DNA of 64,000 bases from Xenoacremonium recifei (Eukaryota; Ascomycota; Sordariomycetes; Hypocreales; Nectriaceae), in NCBI GenBank assembly GCA_012184525.1, contig WOFQ01000025.1:1-64000 (forward strand), given 5' to 3'. A program made the position numbers and the translations under genes. This document shows, piece by piece, positions 1 through 11,489 of the stretch (within the stretch, counting starts at the first letter, position 1; each line of letters begins with the position of its first letter). The notes beneath the pieces are model-generated. The model did no database searches. It had not been told where the DNA came from and was given only the letters and a program-made list of their open reading frames with translations.

Positions 1-380
1 CCCCCCCCCCCTCTCTCCTTTCAAACGGGCTTGTGCACCTTGCCATTTAGATTGGAGCAACAGGACAAGGGGAATAGCGCTGGCTTGTCGCACTAGGGGA
101 CACTAGATTGTATTGATGACCAAACTTCAATAGGCGGGATCAAGCCACGGTGCAAGGGCCAGCAACCGCGTGACCCTCCGAATTCAGGGAGAGTACCTGG
201 CTTTGAAGAACAAAGCAGAGGTGGCTGGAGGAGGAAATACTTAACTCGCCAAAGGCTCCCGAGCCGGATGAGCGTTCGTATCCTCCCAATTCACCACACC
301 ACGGTCGCCTTCGACTCCCGCTTCTGCCACAGCCCAGGTTTCTTGGCAAATTCGCCGTCAAGCTACAGCCTTCCACCGCA
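1..380. other. Left edge, no gene seen
   Basis: The stretch opens with a run of C bases and a CT-rich tract. It then leads into the first gene at 381. No open frame here has convincing coding character, so it is probably promoter and 5' leader of that gene. Confidence 0.5.
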
Positions 381-1619
381 ATGTCGCTCACGGTCCCTCA
401 AAGCATTGGCATCGGCATTACTGCCGGGTTTGTCGGCGGTGTCGTGCTGGCAATCGTGTTCGGGCTGCTCGGGTACTCTCCTTGCCGTCCTGCCCGTCCC
501 GAGCCCAAGGAAGAAGAAAAGCTCTATCATTTCAGTAATGAGGAGTGTCGAGAACACGTCCTCTTATGGGGCAATGGCCAATGGCCTCCAGATCGAGAGT
601 TAGGTCTAACTTTCCACGCGCGCCTCGAACACAGGCTCGAGATGATATCAGACCGCGAGCGTCTTGAAGATGTAACGGCCATGGACGGTGGTCTTTGGTG
701 GCTTGGCTCGAGTATGGTAGACGATGATTGTGATCCCGAAGCATACAAAGCACTCCTTGACGAGGACCGTCTGGTGGCCCTCGCTGGACCACCAGTCAAC
801 GGAATCCCATGGGTCGAGTGCATCTCGGGCAGGGCGATTCGTGAAGCAGCAGTCACTTGCTTCCTCTCCCAGATCATGATCAAGCGAATGCATCCCAGCT
901 GCAGCATCGAGAATTCTCTTCTGCCAACTAAAATGCTCAGCTACTACAAGGATCTGGAAGGGTTCCGCCGTTTTCGGGAGCCTGGCTGCAAAGTACAACT
1001 TGGTAAGTTGCCGTTTCTCCTGTGTGCAGACCAGATAGATTTCTGACTTGGGGCTATAGATGCACTAGAAGGACGACTCCCCGTGTTTCGAGAGGTTGCT
1101 TGCGCCATCCACCTGGAGGAGTACGGTATGGCAAACATGGGAAGGATTAGCGATTGTCTACACCCATGTCGAGCAAACGACCCAAGACGGGGAAGATGGG
1201 AGGAGGGGTTGGAAGAAATCCTCGACGCATTGCACATCGACAAGGTGCACCCCCCCGACCAATCGTATGATGAGTGCCTGGACGGTCTCATAGGCGCTGT
1301 TGGCACTGCCGCGAATATCGCCTTGGTTCTATTCAGCCAGAGTGGCGAATGGGAATATGACTGGGTTCCGGCCAAGCCTGGCTTTATGACATACCCTCGC
1401 ATCCTCCTCAATAACCGCGGCTGGAAAGTTGTCAAGCCGGCTGACGTCAACGAATGGGCTACTCATTACCTGAGGACATACCGCGGATTTTACACCGATG
1501 TGCAAGATAATCAACGGGTCGAAACTGTTGTCGAAGAGCCTGCGCCTCGAGCAGATGTGCCTGAAGCAGATGTGCCTCAAGCAGATGTGCCTCAAGCGAA
1601 GGAGTCCGTTGGTATTTAG
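381..1619 (+). CDS. Unknown membrane-anchored protein with 5-residue C-terminal repeats
   Basis: Two exons, 381..1002 and 1060..1619, flank a 57-base intron (GTAAGT..CTATAG) and give 393 residues. Residues about 8-30 form one hydrophobic helix, consistent with a signal anchor; the rest is soluble. The body is rich in Trp, Asp and Glu and the composition is that of a real folded domain. It resembles uncharacterised fungal proteins I remember, but I cannot name a family or a function. The last 30 residues contain three near-identical ADVP(E/Q) units encoded by a 15-base tandem repeat at 1551-1595. The splice is supported because the frame closes exactly and the second exon reads through to one stop. 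Confidence 0.75.
1551..1595 (+). repeat. 15-base tandem repeat, three copies, in coding sequence
   Basis: Three consecutive copies of GCAGATGTGCCTSAA occur at 1551-1565, 1566-1580 and 1581-1595. They differ at one base and encode ADVPE/ADVPQ units at the C terminus of the upstream gene. Copy number could vary between strains. Confidence 0.85.
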
Positions 1620-2207
1620 GTGCGGCGATTTGGGGGAGAGGACCTCTTGACCGAGGAAGTCCAACAGAGGAAGCAAATTGGTTGTGATAGTTTTTCGGAC
1701 GTGAGAGAGCATTCGATTCTAATCCTTTGGAGAGAGATTTGGTACCGCCTTTAATTTACTTCGTGTTCCATTGACCTACTCGCCCAACTCATGACACCAA
1801 TCCTTCAAGCTGGGAGCTCTGGTCCCAAAATGGCGTCGGCCATGGAAGATCGGCTTGGCTGGTAACCGTCGCCTGAGTCAGTAAAGTGTCTTCGCTGCCA
1901 TGTTCACGTTCAGAGTTTGACTTTGCATGAGGTACAAGCCGTATCATAGACCAGCTACTTAAGGAATCCTCTCTCAGTACAGGTACGCATCCACCAATAA
2001 TTACAAAATCGCAACACCAAGCAAGCCACCAAGTCCAGCCCGATGGGGGGAATGCATACGCCGGCGTACAGATTCCCTCCGCTCCTAGAATGCCAACCCT
2101 CCCAAGTCCTCGATCTTCCACCTGCACACTCTTCCCTGCCATGATCCGACCGCAAACACCGCCCGTATGCTCTGGAAGGTTGGGTAGCGTAGGCCTTCGC
2201 CTCGATC
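1620..2207. other. Convergent intergenic region
   Basis: It lies between the 3' ends of two convergent genes. I see no gene here. A 144-codon minus-strand frame overlaps the next gene's 3' end but lacks coding character. Confidence 0.5.
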
Positions 2208-2720
2208 TCATCCGATGAAACAATCCCGCTCTTCTTCCTCTCGTAGAAGGCTGGGAAGCGTGCTAGAGACAGTTGACAGAGGCTTTCCTCTCTTGTTGCG
2301 GGGGGCCGGCTGGGATTCCAGATGTTTGGTTTCAGCGTTGAGAATCGTCACGCAACGCTGGAGCTCCTTTTGCTTTTTCTCGAACCGGGGCATGTAGGTG
2401 AAAAAGATTTTAAGCCGGTCCATCGCATCAAGTTGGCTGCCCTTGCGGATGTTCTCCGGGATGTCGTCGCAGACCGATTTGACTTTAGTCCAAGTATTGG
2501 CCACATGGCGATCGATCTTGGCCCATCTTGCTTGGTCCTCAAGCAGGTAGGCCCGGTGCCCGACCCTCAGGGCCTCAACATACGCCACCGTCGCTTCCGC
2601 GTCTTTGAGTAGTCGCAACAAGTCCTCCCAATCTTCCGTGATCTGGACTTGTTTTCTTATCGCATCGTTGGCCAGTTTGATAGCTTCGATGATCAACTTG
2701 CTGGGGTCAACTGGAACCAT
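2208..2720 (-). CDS. Small helical protein of unknown function
   Basis: A single uninterrupted frame of 170 residues begins at ATG 2720 and has no intron signals. The protein is almost wholly helical and charged. It has amphipathic heptad-like stretches around residues 10-60 and 90-135, followed by a basic and disordered tail. No signal peptide or membrane segment is visible. The opening pattern (a hydrophobic helix, then a long Glu/Lys/Arg helix) recalls the stand-alone helical N-terminal domains seen in fungal STAND/NLR-associated proteins, but that is only an impression. It could also be a fragment of a larger gene. It is isolated, with gene-poor sequence upstream. Confidence 0.55.
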   Translation of the reverse strand: MVPVDPSKLIIEAIKLANDAIRKQVQITEDWEDLLRLLKDAEATVAYVEALRVGHRAYLLEDQARWAKIDRHVANTWTKVKSVCDDIPENIRKGSQLDAMDRLKIFFTYMPRFEKKQKELQRCVTILNAETKHLESQPAPRNKRGKPLSTVSSTLPSLLREEEERDCFIG

Positions 2721-5700
2721 ATTGACTCAGAAGGGAATAGGATGACAAGGCAATGACAGAAAGAAACAAGTGGTTGATCGCAACTTGAAGAATGGAATGA
2801 AGTCAAAAGGATGCAAGTCCTGAGGGCGAGGGTGATGGCATTAAGTATCTCACAGAACAGAAGTACGCCTCAAACTACTCCTTTCTTCTTGGAGAACCCT
2901 TGAGAAGGGCTCCTCGCCTGAATGAGTACGTGCCAGGGGTCAGCTACCTATCGCCAACTTTGAGAATTCTTGTGGATATGGCACGAGCCTCATGATGCCC
3001 TCCACCCTAGTCATGCTATTCAAGACTTACAAGCATGGGCGACCATGGCGACCCATCTCCCAGTAGTGCCAATACATGCTGAGGCCCCGCGACTCAAGGC
3101 TCCAAAAAGCAGTATCAGGTGGCTGTATCAAGTGAGACCAAGCAGGTCTTGAGCACCAGGGTCTGGTAGCCAACTGTGTGTTCGTCGCGGCAGTGGTATT
3201 TGCGAAAGGTATGCGCCCTGCACTGACTGGTTCATGGAGATTCCCAACCAACCTTGAACATGTAGCCGCCATTTCTTCTAGAATCATTCAGCGCGCTTCC
3301 AATTGACGAGAGTGTCCAGTCTCTTCATTGCTGATGCCCGCGTCTCAGGGGACCCTGGTGCAGGTGGACTCTGCCGGTGGACGGCGTCACTTCTGCGACT
3401 CATGCCTCATGCTCTCAGCTTACGCTTTTTCACTTCCACGTCTGCAAAGCTGAATGACTAGCCTGCGTCAATGCTGGCTAAAGACGCCCCTGGTCTTTGG
3501 GAGTTGATGCCCCCCCCTGCTCGTAGGTTCACTGGTCTGCCAGGATGTCAGAGAGGGCACCCGAGCAACATGGGCCTCATTCAGCGGAGAGTCCAGACTG
3601 AGCCGTTCAAGATGCTGGGCAAGGGGTTGGATGACATCTCCGTCCAGGCCTCATCTTCTCAATAGTGCCAAGCCGGCAACTCAGACACTATCGATCCTCC
3701 AGCCATCCACCGCGCGCTCTCCGTGGAGAACAGACGTTTCTTTTTCCTACATGGTGCCTCTTTCTACCAGGGGATGCAGATCCCAGTCCTGCAGGACTGG
3801 TTGGTTGCCTCAGGCCCTGACAAGGGTTCCGCTCTGCGTCCGGAGTGCCCCGCGGTACTAAAAAGGGCGGGCAAGTGTTGAGTTGGAGGGTCGATCAACC
3901 ACTGCAATCCAGAGGCGTAGCACTGACCAGGGTTCTACCAGGCTGGGATGTGGATATTCAACGGGCAGGGGGGTTTCCAGCTCGTCTCCTGCCTCTCAAA
4001 GAACTGCGTGGTGGGCGAGGAGACCTTGCTTTGCGTCGAAGAGTGTCATTCATTGCAATGATGGCTTGAATTCCATTGGATGAGTATAGCCAGGAGGTCT
4101 GGATTGCGAAGGATATCCCCAAAGATGCGTTGCATCATTCATCGTAGCAGAACCACCTCTCCATAGCTGCCAGAGACAAGTCAATCTGAGTGTGCGGGCT
4201 TGCGGCGGCATCCCACCATGAACTCCTGGGACAGGGACACTTCCCTCACCGACACCAAGCTTGGCCCACCCAAGCTGGCAAGCCGGAGCTCACTCCGCCT
4301 GAATTTCCACTCCATTTACGTCAATCTGCCGCCAGGTGGTGCTGAAAGCCAGGGTGTATCAACCGCAAACAGGCCTGAAATTCACGTCCCAAGCACGCGG
4401 GCTGGAGCGAGACGCCCCGCTGGCCTCTCCGGATCTCGCCAGATTGCCCAGGTGCGGGCGCAGATATGACAGGGTTCCCAAGCGGACCTGACGGGATTGA
4501 TCCCTGCGCGCCCAGAGATGTACCGAATGGATTTCCAGACCGTGCTGACCGGGGATGGAAGCTAATGTTGACCGTTGCCGCGCGAAACAGCCTTCTGCAA
4601 ACGCTTGCAGCCACCATCCAATAACCTCATGCACAAGAATGAAGAGACCAGTGGCGGCTGACGGCGTGAAAGGTGAGATGTGAGCAAAATGCTCTCAGCA
4701 ACGGACCTTGTCGTAGAGTGGCCCCTCTAGCGTTCGCCTTGCTTCTGTGTATCTATTTTGTGGCTTGACGGGGGTTTGATGCATGTTCAACTCGCTGGCG
4801 TGGTTACTGCGGACAGCCGCATCCCAGGATTCAAGAATTTGGTCCGTCCTTCCGGCTTGGCATCATGACTGTAGAGAGGTACAGCAACCCCCTCAATGTT
4901 GTCATCGCAAAGGGTGGTTTTCTGCATGGTTTCCCACGCATTCCCGTGTCTCAAAGCTCCAGGCTGGCAGGCATCTCATCTTCCGCGGAGTGGGCTTACC
5001 AGCTACGCTCAATCCATCTTCTTTGTCGGGATTTTGGATGACCCGAAGTCGGCAAAGCGGCCTCCAGAAGGGGCCAGAATCATCCGACACGTCATTCTCA
5101 ACCTCATGGGTGTTGGGTGGCGTCCTGACCAAGTTGAATCAGGGGTGTAGGCATAAACCTCTAGATGCCGCTATCATTTACAACCAGCCCGAATTTCACG
5201 ATCCCAACAGAGTGGAGATCAGGGTCTCCATGCAAGACTACGGTGGCATTCATGAATGTCAAGGGGATCGACGATCTCAGACTCTTCTAGACCACCCGCG
5301 CGACAGTGCGGTCAAGATACCAACCCAGCCACAAAGTTGGGATGACCAACCTCGGATCCCGTCACTATCCGTAACTTGGTGACCCAAATACCCGAGCCGT
5401 GGAAGAGGTATCGGTGTCGCCCAGCTGCCCGCAAATTAATGGATGGCTGGTGCTATGGGTTGGTCGTGGATGCGGCCCGAAACAGACCAAGTTGACGGCG
5501 GAAGAGGACCCACAGGCATTCAGACCGTTTGAGGCCCAGTAGACGAGAAAAGCAAGGGGCGTTTCATGAAACGTGCCTCCCGCGGGACCGCCTTCAAACG
5601 CCTTGCCGTCCCGCTCACATCCCGGGATCAATTTCCACCACCGCACGACGACAGGGAGACAACATCATTTCCCAATCATGATGACACTATTTCTGGATTT

Positions 5701-6358
5701 TGTCTCAATGTTGTGGCAAGTTTCCGGGTGCGGAGACATTTTGTTTGAGTCAGTGGTCCTGTTCGCGAGCGATAAACCTAGCCCCCTCTTTGATGCGCCG
5801 ACACTCACCAATTGTGCACCGCATAGCACGTTTGTAAGAAAGTAGGCACTTAGTTTATTATGCACGTTCATTACTTCGGCGAGGAAGTCACGCTTTTATG
5901 ACGTGGCTGGTTGTCCCTAATCTCAAGAATCAATCCCTGTATGTGCCGTAGGGCGGAAAACGCCTCAGAATTCATCGCGATACGCTTTCTTGGCTGTGTA
6001 AAATGGCAAATCAAGGGGAAAAGACTTTCTCGTTTACGTTTACTCTTCGAGCTCCTCATGATAGACGGTCCGAAACCATGATTTAAGTATGGAAAACGTC
6101 AACATCCCACAGACCCAACCTAGATGCCAGCTCTGTCGGAACACAACTTCACGTTCGAGTTCAATTCAAGTTCATCAACACAAAAGTGCTATATAGGGTA
6201 GACAGTAACGTGAGGGAGCCTCGTCCTGTTTTACGACTTTCCACATTGATAAGCTCAGCGTTCTTCGTGAAAGCCCCAGCACCCAGCCACGCCCTTTAGA
6301 CCCTGCGACGGTCAATTCTATGCACGCATAAAATCCACCTCCTCCATTGGCTTCTGGA
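2721..6358. other. Gene-poor 3.6 kb stretch
   Basis: Frames up to 199 codons exist, but none has a coding look: composition is random, no domain is recognisable and neighbouring frames overlap. The left two thirds are GC-moderate without obvious AT-biased decay; the last 700 bases are more AT-rich. It may hold an old degraded element, but I recognise no terminal repeat or transposase. Confidence 0.5.
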
Positions 6359-6577
6359 TCACATGGTATTCATTTCATATGCATTTCCCCGCGGAGGACT
6401 CCGGCCTGCCGCCACAGCCGCAGCGTAGTCTCGCGCGCCCCTGCGCCGCCGCGCCTCCTCGTCGGTTCGGTCATGCTTGAGCCGCTTGTGGTAGCGACAT
6501 GCACAGAGGATGAGCATCAAGATGAGGAGAATTATGGAGACACTCAGTATGAGGGCGATAATGGCGCCTTCTCGCAT
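6359..6577 (-). CDS. Single-helix membrane microprotein
   Basis: A frame of 72 residues starts at ATG 6577. Residues about 5-27 form one strong hydrophobic helix of Ile, Leu, Val and Ala ending in Cys-Ala-Cys. It is followed by a basic stretch (Arg-Tyr-His-Lys-Arg, then an RRRRGAR run) and a Pro/Asn-rich tail. This topology, a short lumenal N terminus, a helix and a positively charged cytosolic tail, is that of a real single-pass protein and is unlikely by chance. No family is recognised. The gene stands alone between the gene-poor stretch and the glucanase. Confidence 0.5.
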   Translation of the reverse strand: MREGAIIALILSVSIILLILMLILCACRYHKRLKHDRTDEEARRRRGARDYAAAVAAGRSPPRGNAYEMNTM

Positions 6578-6953
6578 CTTTTATGTCTGGTCGGTTATTC
6601 AAGAAATGATGAACCCGGGCGGGAAGGATTGAGAGGTTCGAGCTTGTCGTGCGCCATAAGTACTTGTAGACTAAGCGAGAAACGGGAGTCCTTGTGTGAA
6701 TTTTGAACGTTATGCACCTTGATTGGGGCTTTATCTGGGAAAGAAGTGAATCCGCAAATGGTTTTGGCGCAACAGGAGCCTAGCTAGTCATAAATTCAGA
6801 GTTGCTCTATCTACATAAATTGAACACCACCCAACCGTAGCAATCGTGATTCAGTTATACACGAAAGGGACACTCGGCACAAATTTATGCTGCACAGCTG
6901 ACGGGTACAGAGAGCCAGGCACCAGGCATGACGTCTCGCACCAGCCTATTCCA
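6578..6953. other. Intergenic, no gene seen
   Basis: This AT-leaning spacer lies between the microprotein start and the 3' end of the glucanase gene. It contains no supported feature. Confidence 0.5.
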
Positions 6954-7975
6954 TCAAAACAGCGCTGGCACAGCCATCCCAACTAGCACGGCTAGCAGGG
7001 CTGCTGACCGCGGTGTCGGGACTCCAGAGCCCGCACTGTCGCTGGGATTGACCCCTGTGCCGTTGATGCCAAGATACTCAATGCCAATTGGGGTGAGATC
7101 ACCGCTGTCTGTGAGAAACACGGCGTTGGTGCCCACGTTTGACTTGTCGGCGCGGAATGCACCAAAGTAGCTGTAACGAGTGATGTACGATATCCTGTCA
7201 AAGTAGTCGAGGGTCTCGTTGAAGAACTCCTCAGTCGTCTGGAGATCTTGATTGGCGTAGGCGTACTCAGTTATCCAGATATCCTTGTCGGGCCACCTGG
7301 CAGTGGATCAGTATGAAGCCACATGAAGGGATTTGAATGGATGACCTACTCAGCACGGGCCTGGCCAATGTGTGAAGCAAGGCCCTCAAAATTGTCATAC
7401 CAATGCAGCGGGATGAAGTCAAACGTGCAGTTCTTCTTATCACCGCTTTTACTCAACACTTCGGAACAATTTCCCAGGAAGTTCACCAGCCAAGGCAACC
7501 CGTCCGAGCTCCCGGAGCATGCTGGAAGTCCAAGCTTGACACCCATATCGCCCAGAGGCTCAAAATTTGCGACCCAAGCCTGAGCTGCCACGTCCGGACT
7601 GATGTCGCTACCACCCCAGTCAGACGGAGCATTGGGCTCGTTGAATCCGAGCACGTATGTGATGTTCCTGCCGCCTTCGATGAGGCTCCTGACCGCGTCC
7701 AAAAACGACGTGTCTTCGGCATTCGAACTCACACCCCACATCATGGGAACAAACTCAAAGTCATCCTGGGATACGTCGGAGAACACGCTTGATGGAGCGT
7801 CCTGGTAATTGTAATACCATGTCAGATCGCTTCCGGGCTGGACCCAAATCTCGTAGTCGTTTGGGTAATCTGAGTTGGGGACGTAACAGAGCCCTCGTTT
7901 GTCGGTCTCGTTCGCTGCTCGGGCATAGCTCATCAGTGCAATTAAGAGAACAAGCTGGGCTGTTATCGCGGCCAT
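6954..7975 (-). CDS. GH128 / Asl1-type beta-1,3-glucanase, GPI-anchored
   Basis: Exons 7350..7975 and 6954..7296 (53-base intron, GTAGGT..CAG, CTGAT branch) give 322 residues. Residues 1-20 are a signal peptide. The body is the glycosyl hydrolase catalytic core of the Asl1/GH128 type. GFNEPN supplies Glu113, the expected acid/base, and WITEYA after the splice supplies Glu219, the expected nucleophile. Several N-glycosylation sequons are present. The C terminus has a Ser/Gly/Pro-rich stretch and a hydrophobic tail of about 17 residues, the layout of a GPI-attachment signal, so the enzyme is probably held at the cell surface and acts on cell-wall beta-1,3-glucan. An upstream in-frame ATG at 8164 would bury the signal peptide, so 7975 is preferred. 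Confidence 0.88.
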
Positions 7976-9014
7976 GATGAGCGTACGAGGGCATACATAG
8001 AGGCAGCACGAGGTTGTCAAACGAGAGAGCACAAAATTGACAAGATGCGGGCTACGGCGTAGTGAATACGCTGTAAATGGTGCCACTAACAATGGTGGCT
8101 TTGATAGAAACCCCGTCGCATTTGGAGCCGCCACGTTCCAAGCCCGCGTCGCCGGTTTCAGCAAAAGATCTGCTAGAGAAGCTTGGTGGAGGATGTCTCA
8201 GATGGAAGCAGGCTCGAATGTCTCACCCGGCGATTTATCAGGGCCGTAGAATAAGAGAAGAGGAAGAGGAACAGAGAGGCAAAAGAGGTAGAAAAATGCC
8301 AGGCCATGGATACGAACAAGAAAATATGAAACAACTGATAGCGATGATCCGGGCATGGAATCTTGAACCCAAATGCCCTATCTAGATCTGATCGACCTTC
8401 CAGGGTCGAAACCTTGATTTGAGGCCAAGAAGACGCTGGCGAAGGGTGGAGTGACGCTACAGGCCGACGCTAATCGACAGGGGGCCGAAATGGGGAATGG
8501 AAGCATCTGGGGACTGGACGGCGCATCTTGGCCAGGGTCTCGGCCTAAGAGCGCTAACTTGAAGGCTTCCAGAGTAATTCCAGGTAGGCCGCCTTCTCCG
8601 GATGTTGAAGGTGTCTTCACCATGAGCGTTGAGAGGATCCATCACAGGGCTGCCCTCTAGGAATGACGGGGATTTCCGTTCATAGGCAGATCTAGAGGGG
8701 TCCAGCGGAGGCAATGAACCTCTCAGATACTTCCTTTCAAAGGTCAGGCCAGGCGCAGGCAGGGCTGACAGAACATCGCTGTCTTTTAGCTTTGGACAGA
8801 ATTCCAGACCCAAAGGCTGAGAGTCGGCATCTCGGCAGGCCGGAAGATGGCACATTCTGGCCCGTATGCGTCCATTGTGGCTGAAAGATTCCATCTTTGC
8901 CGTCGAGGCCCATGGGAATGAGAAGCATGTTCATGAGAGTAGTTGAAGATGAGTTCCAGAAAGGAAGGCAGCCCGGAGAGATGCCATCGGAGCATCGTCG
9001 CGCCGGACTCCGAT

Positions 9015-9020
9015 CCTCGG
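9015..9020 (+). promoter_or_regulatory. CCTCGG fatty-acid response box, copy 1
   Basis: CCTCGG is the core bound by the FarA/FarB Zn2Cys6 regulators in Aspergillus. It lies about 200 bases upstream of the thiolase ATG, a beta-oxidation gene expected to carry it. A single hexamer is weak; the pair is more persuasive. Confidence 0.45.
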
Positions 9021-9055
9021 CCGTCGCCCGTTTACGTCAGCAGCGTGCCGAGATG

Positions 9056-9061
9056 CCTCGG
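9056..9061 (+). promoter_or_regulatory. CCTCGG fatty-acid response box, copy 2
   Basis: This second CCTCGG lies 41 bases downstream of the first and about 155 bases before the thiolase ATG. Confidence 0.45.
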
Positions 9062-9216
9062 CTCGCCCCCACACCGAGAGCCCGGCAACCCCAGTCAGGG
9101 CGTTGCCGCGATGTCTGGAACCAAAGCACATAATCCGCCTCTCCCGCAGATGAGATGAACTGAACTGCTGCCTTTGTTGATCGACACGCTATACAGACGT
9201 CGAACCATCCTACACC

Positions 9217-10666
9217 ATGGCTGTTGAACGAATTGGCTCCCTCATCAAGCACCTGGCCCCCGGGTCGGCCATCAACAACATGTAGGTCGATCAGAGATAG
9301 CTCGGAGGTTGCTTCCCCGCGATTGCTTCGGAACTGACGGGGTGGCCAGACAATCCAAGAATGCGGACGATATTGTCATCACGCTTGCCGTCCGAACGCC
9401 CCTCACGAAGGCCAAGAAGGGCGGCTTCAAGGACACCAGCCTGGAGTACATGGTGTATGCGCTGCTGAAGGAGGTCAGGGAGCGCTCGGGCTTGGATCCC
9501 GCGCTGGTGGAAGACATCTGCATGGGAAATGTTCGTCCATGGAATTCGCCCACCGGAACTTCGACCTCGCTTTGCTGACTCGCTGTGAATCCAGGTCTCC
9601 GACGGAAAAGCCGCCTACAAGCTCCGCGCCGCCGCTCTCGCCGCCGGCTTCCCCAACACTGCGGGCGCCTCCAGCGTAAACCGGTTCTGCTCATCAGGTC
9701 TCAAGGCCACGGCCGACATCGCGCACGCCATTTCCAACGGTTCGATCGAGGTCGGTATCGCCCTGGGCGCGGAGAGCATGTCTGTCGGAGGCGACAAGCT
9801 CGACAAGCCCTTCGACGAGGATGTCACGTCCCAGAGCCAGGAGGCCGCCGACTGCATGCAGCCCATGGGCTGGACGAGCGAGAACGTGAGCAAGGACTTC
9901 GATGTGACGCGAGAGAAGATGGACAAGTTCGCTGCCGAGAGCTTCCAGCGGGCGGAGAATGCGCAGAAGGCCGGCTGGACCGAGGATGAGATCGTGCCCA
10001 TCACGACCAAGGTTAAGGGCCCGGATGGTGAGGTGAAGGAGGTGACGTTGACAAAGGACGACGGAATCCGACCTGGCACGACATTCGAGGGCCTGTCCAA
10101 GATCCGGGCGGCGTTCCCGCAATGGGGATCCTGTACCACGGGTGGCAACGCCAGCCAGGTCACTGATGGAGGTAAGACGCTGTGCTTCCTTTCCTGTGCG
10201 AGACGCACGTCATTCTCAGTAGTACTCACATCTCACAGCTGCCGCACTCATCCTCATGAAGCGTTCCACGGCCATCAAGCTCGGCCAGCCCATCATGGCC
10301 AAGTACGTCGGCTCAACCGTCGCCGGCCTGGCCCCCCGCATCATGGGCATCGGGCCCAGCGTCGCCATCCCGAAGCTGCTCTCCATCTACGGCGTGTCGC
10401 TGTCAGACATTGACGTGGTGGAGATCAACGAGGCGTTTGCGTCGATGGCCGTGTACTGCCGCGACAAGCTGGCGCTGGACTGGGCGAAGATGAACCCGCG
10501 TGGTGGTGCGATTGCGCTGGGTCATCCTCTGGGTGCGACGGGCGCGAGGCAGATTGTTACGGGGTTGAGCGAGTGCCGGAGGACGAAGAAGAAGATGCTG
10601 CTGACGAGCATGTGCATTGGCACGGGGCAGGGCATGGCGGGCCTGTTTGTGAACGAGCAGCTGTGA
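9217..10666 (+). CDS. POT1: Peroxisomal 3-ketoacyl-CoA thiolase
   Basis: Four exons (9217..9281, 9350..9530, 9595..10171, 10239..10666) give 416 residues. The enzyme cleaves 3-ketoacyl-CoA to acetyl-CoA plus a shortened acyl-CoA, the last step of beta-oxidation. The nucleophile is Cys114 in NRFCSSG; the second catalytic pair is His370 in GHPLGATG and Cys400 in CIGTGQG. Residues 5-13 (RIGSLIKHL) fit the peroxisomal type-2 signal R-[LIV]-x5-[HQ]-L, so import through Pex7 is expected rather than mitochondrial location. The first exon encodes little more than this signal. The start ATG has a good context (CACCATGG). Two CCTCGG boxes upstream suggest induction by fatty acids. Confidence 0.95.
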
Positions 10667-11489
10667 GAGACAGCGTTTTGTATGATTAGTCTTGGACAAA
10701 GCAGAATGAGAATGAAGCGTCATGGATGTTTTGGAAGGAAGTGTACATTGACTGCATGCGTGCTGATAGATGGATGCCAGGCTCCGAAGAACTTACAGGT
10801 ACAACGGTCAAGCTTCTGCTTACTCAGTAAAAACGTTACACAATCACTCAATATGGAAAGGGGGCCATGGGTGACACCAATAAAAACTAATCCTAAATGC
10901 AACTACCGACCATCACCAAGTCTCTCCCTTACCTCCGACATTCCACAACACCTCCTCTTTACAATTGAGAGAATCCTATCCTCTCTCGTCCAGCGGTAGT
11001 GACCTTCAGACGTCTTCAGTGGATCTCCCCCACGCTCCAATCAACAGTCCGCTGACCACGCCGCAACCTGGGCAGGCCTCTCACTGGCCGATCCCCAGGA
11101 CCCTTCAGGCGCCGTTAGCGCTGCACGCGCCCGTTCCAGTGGCCAGCGCCTGCCTGAAAGACCCCTGGCCGCCCGCTGATGTCACTAACTGAGCAGAAAT
11201 CCCCGCTGGACTGCCGCCCCACCTTCCCTGACCTCATCTCGCATTGCATTTCCCGGCACCGGATCAAAAGTCACCGACCGATTCTCCTCCAGCTCCATCC
11301 CGGAGGAGGAAAAACAGACCCTGGGTGCCACCGCCTCGCCTCTCCTGTCTCGGTTTCAGCGAGGACGATGCCTTGAGCGAGACTCTCAGTCTCTTCTTCT
11401 GTTCCCGGCCTCCTTTCCGCTTCTCGACGCTCTGCCTGCTCCCTTGACGACTCCTTCGGCGCGCTTCCGACGCCTCTCCTCCGCTCACA
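10667..11489. promoter_or_regulatory. Promoter and leader of the SulP gene
   Basis: Transcription-terminal sequence of the thiolase gene is followed by a long CT-rich, GC-rich stretch running up to the ATG at 11490, typical of a fungal 5' leader. No separate gene is supported. Confidence 0.5.

Larger units (their letters stand above)
7976..9216. promoter_or_regulatory. Divergent promoter region of glucanase and thiolase
   Basis: A 1.2 kb spacer separates two divergently transcribed genes. A 145-codon minus-strand frame at 8457-8894 was considered and not accepted. Two CCTCGG hexamers lie near the thiolase end and are listed separately. Confidence 0.5.

Noticed and set aside
4783..5382. 199-codon plus-strand frame
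   Set aside because: Overlapping frames are equally open and the composition is not protein-like.
2721..6358. Possible degraded transposon
   Set aside because: No terminal repeats, target duplications or transposase remnants could be seen; left as unexplained gene-poor DNA.
8457..8894. 145-codon minus-strand frame in the thiolase promoter
   Set aside because: No domain, low-complexity Pro/Arg/Ser content, and it overlaps a region with other open frames.
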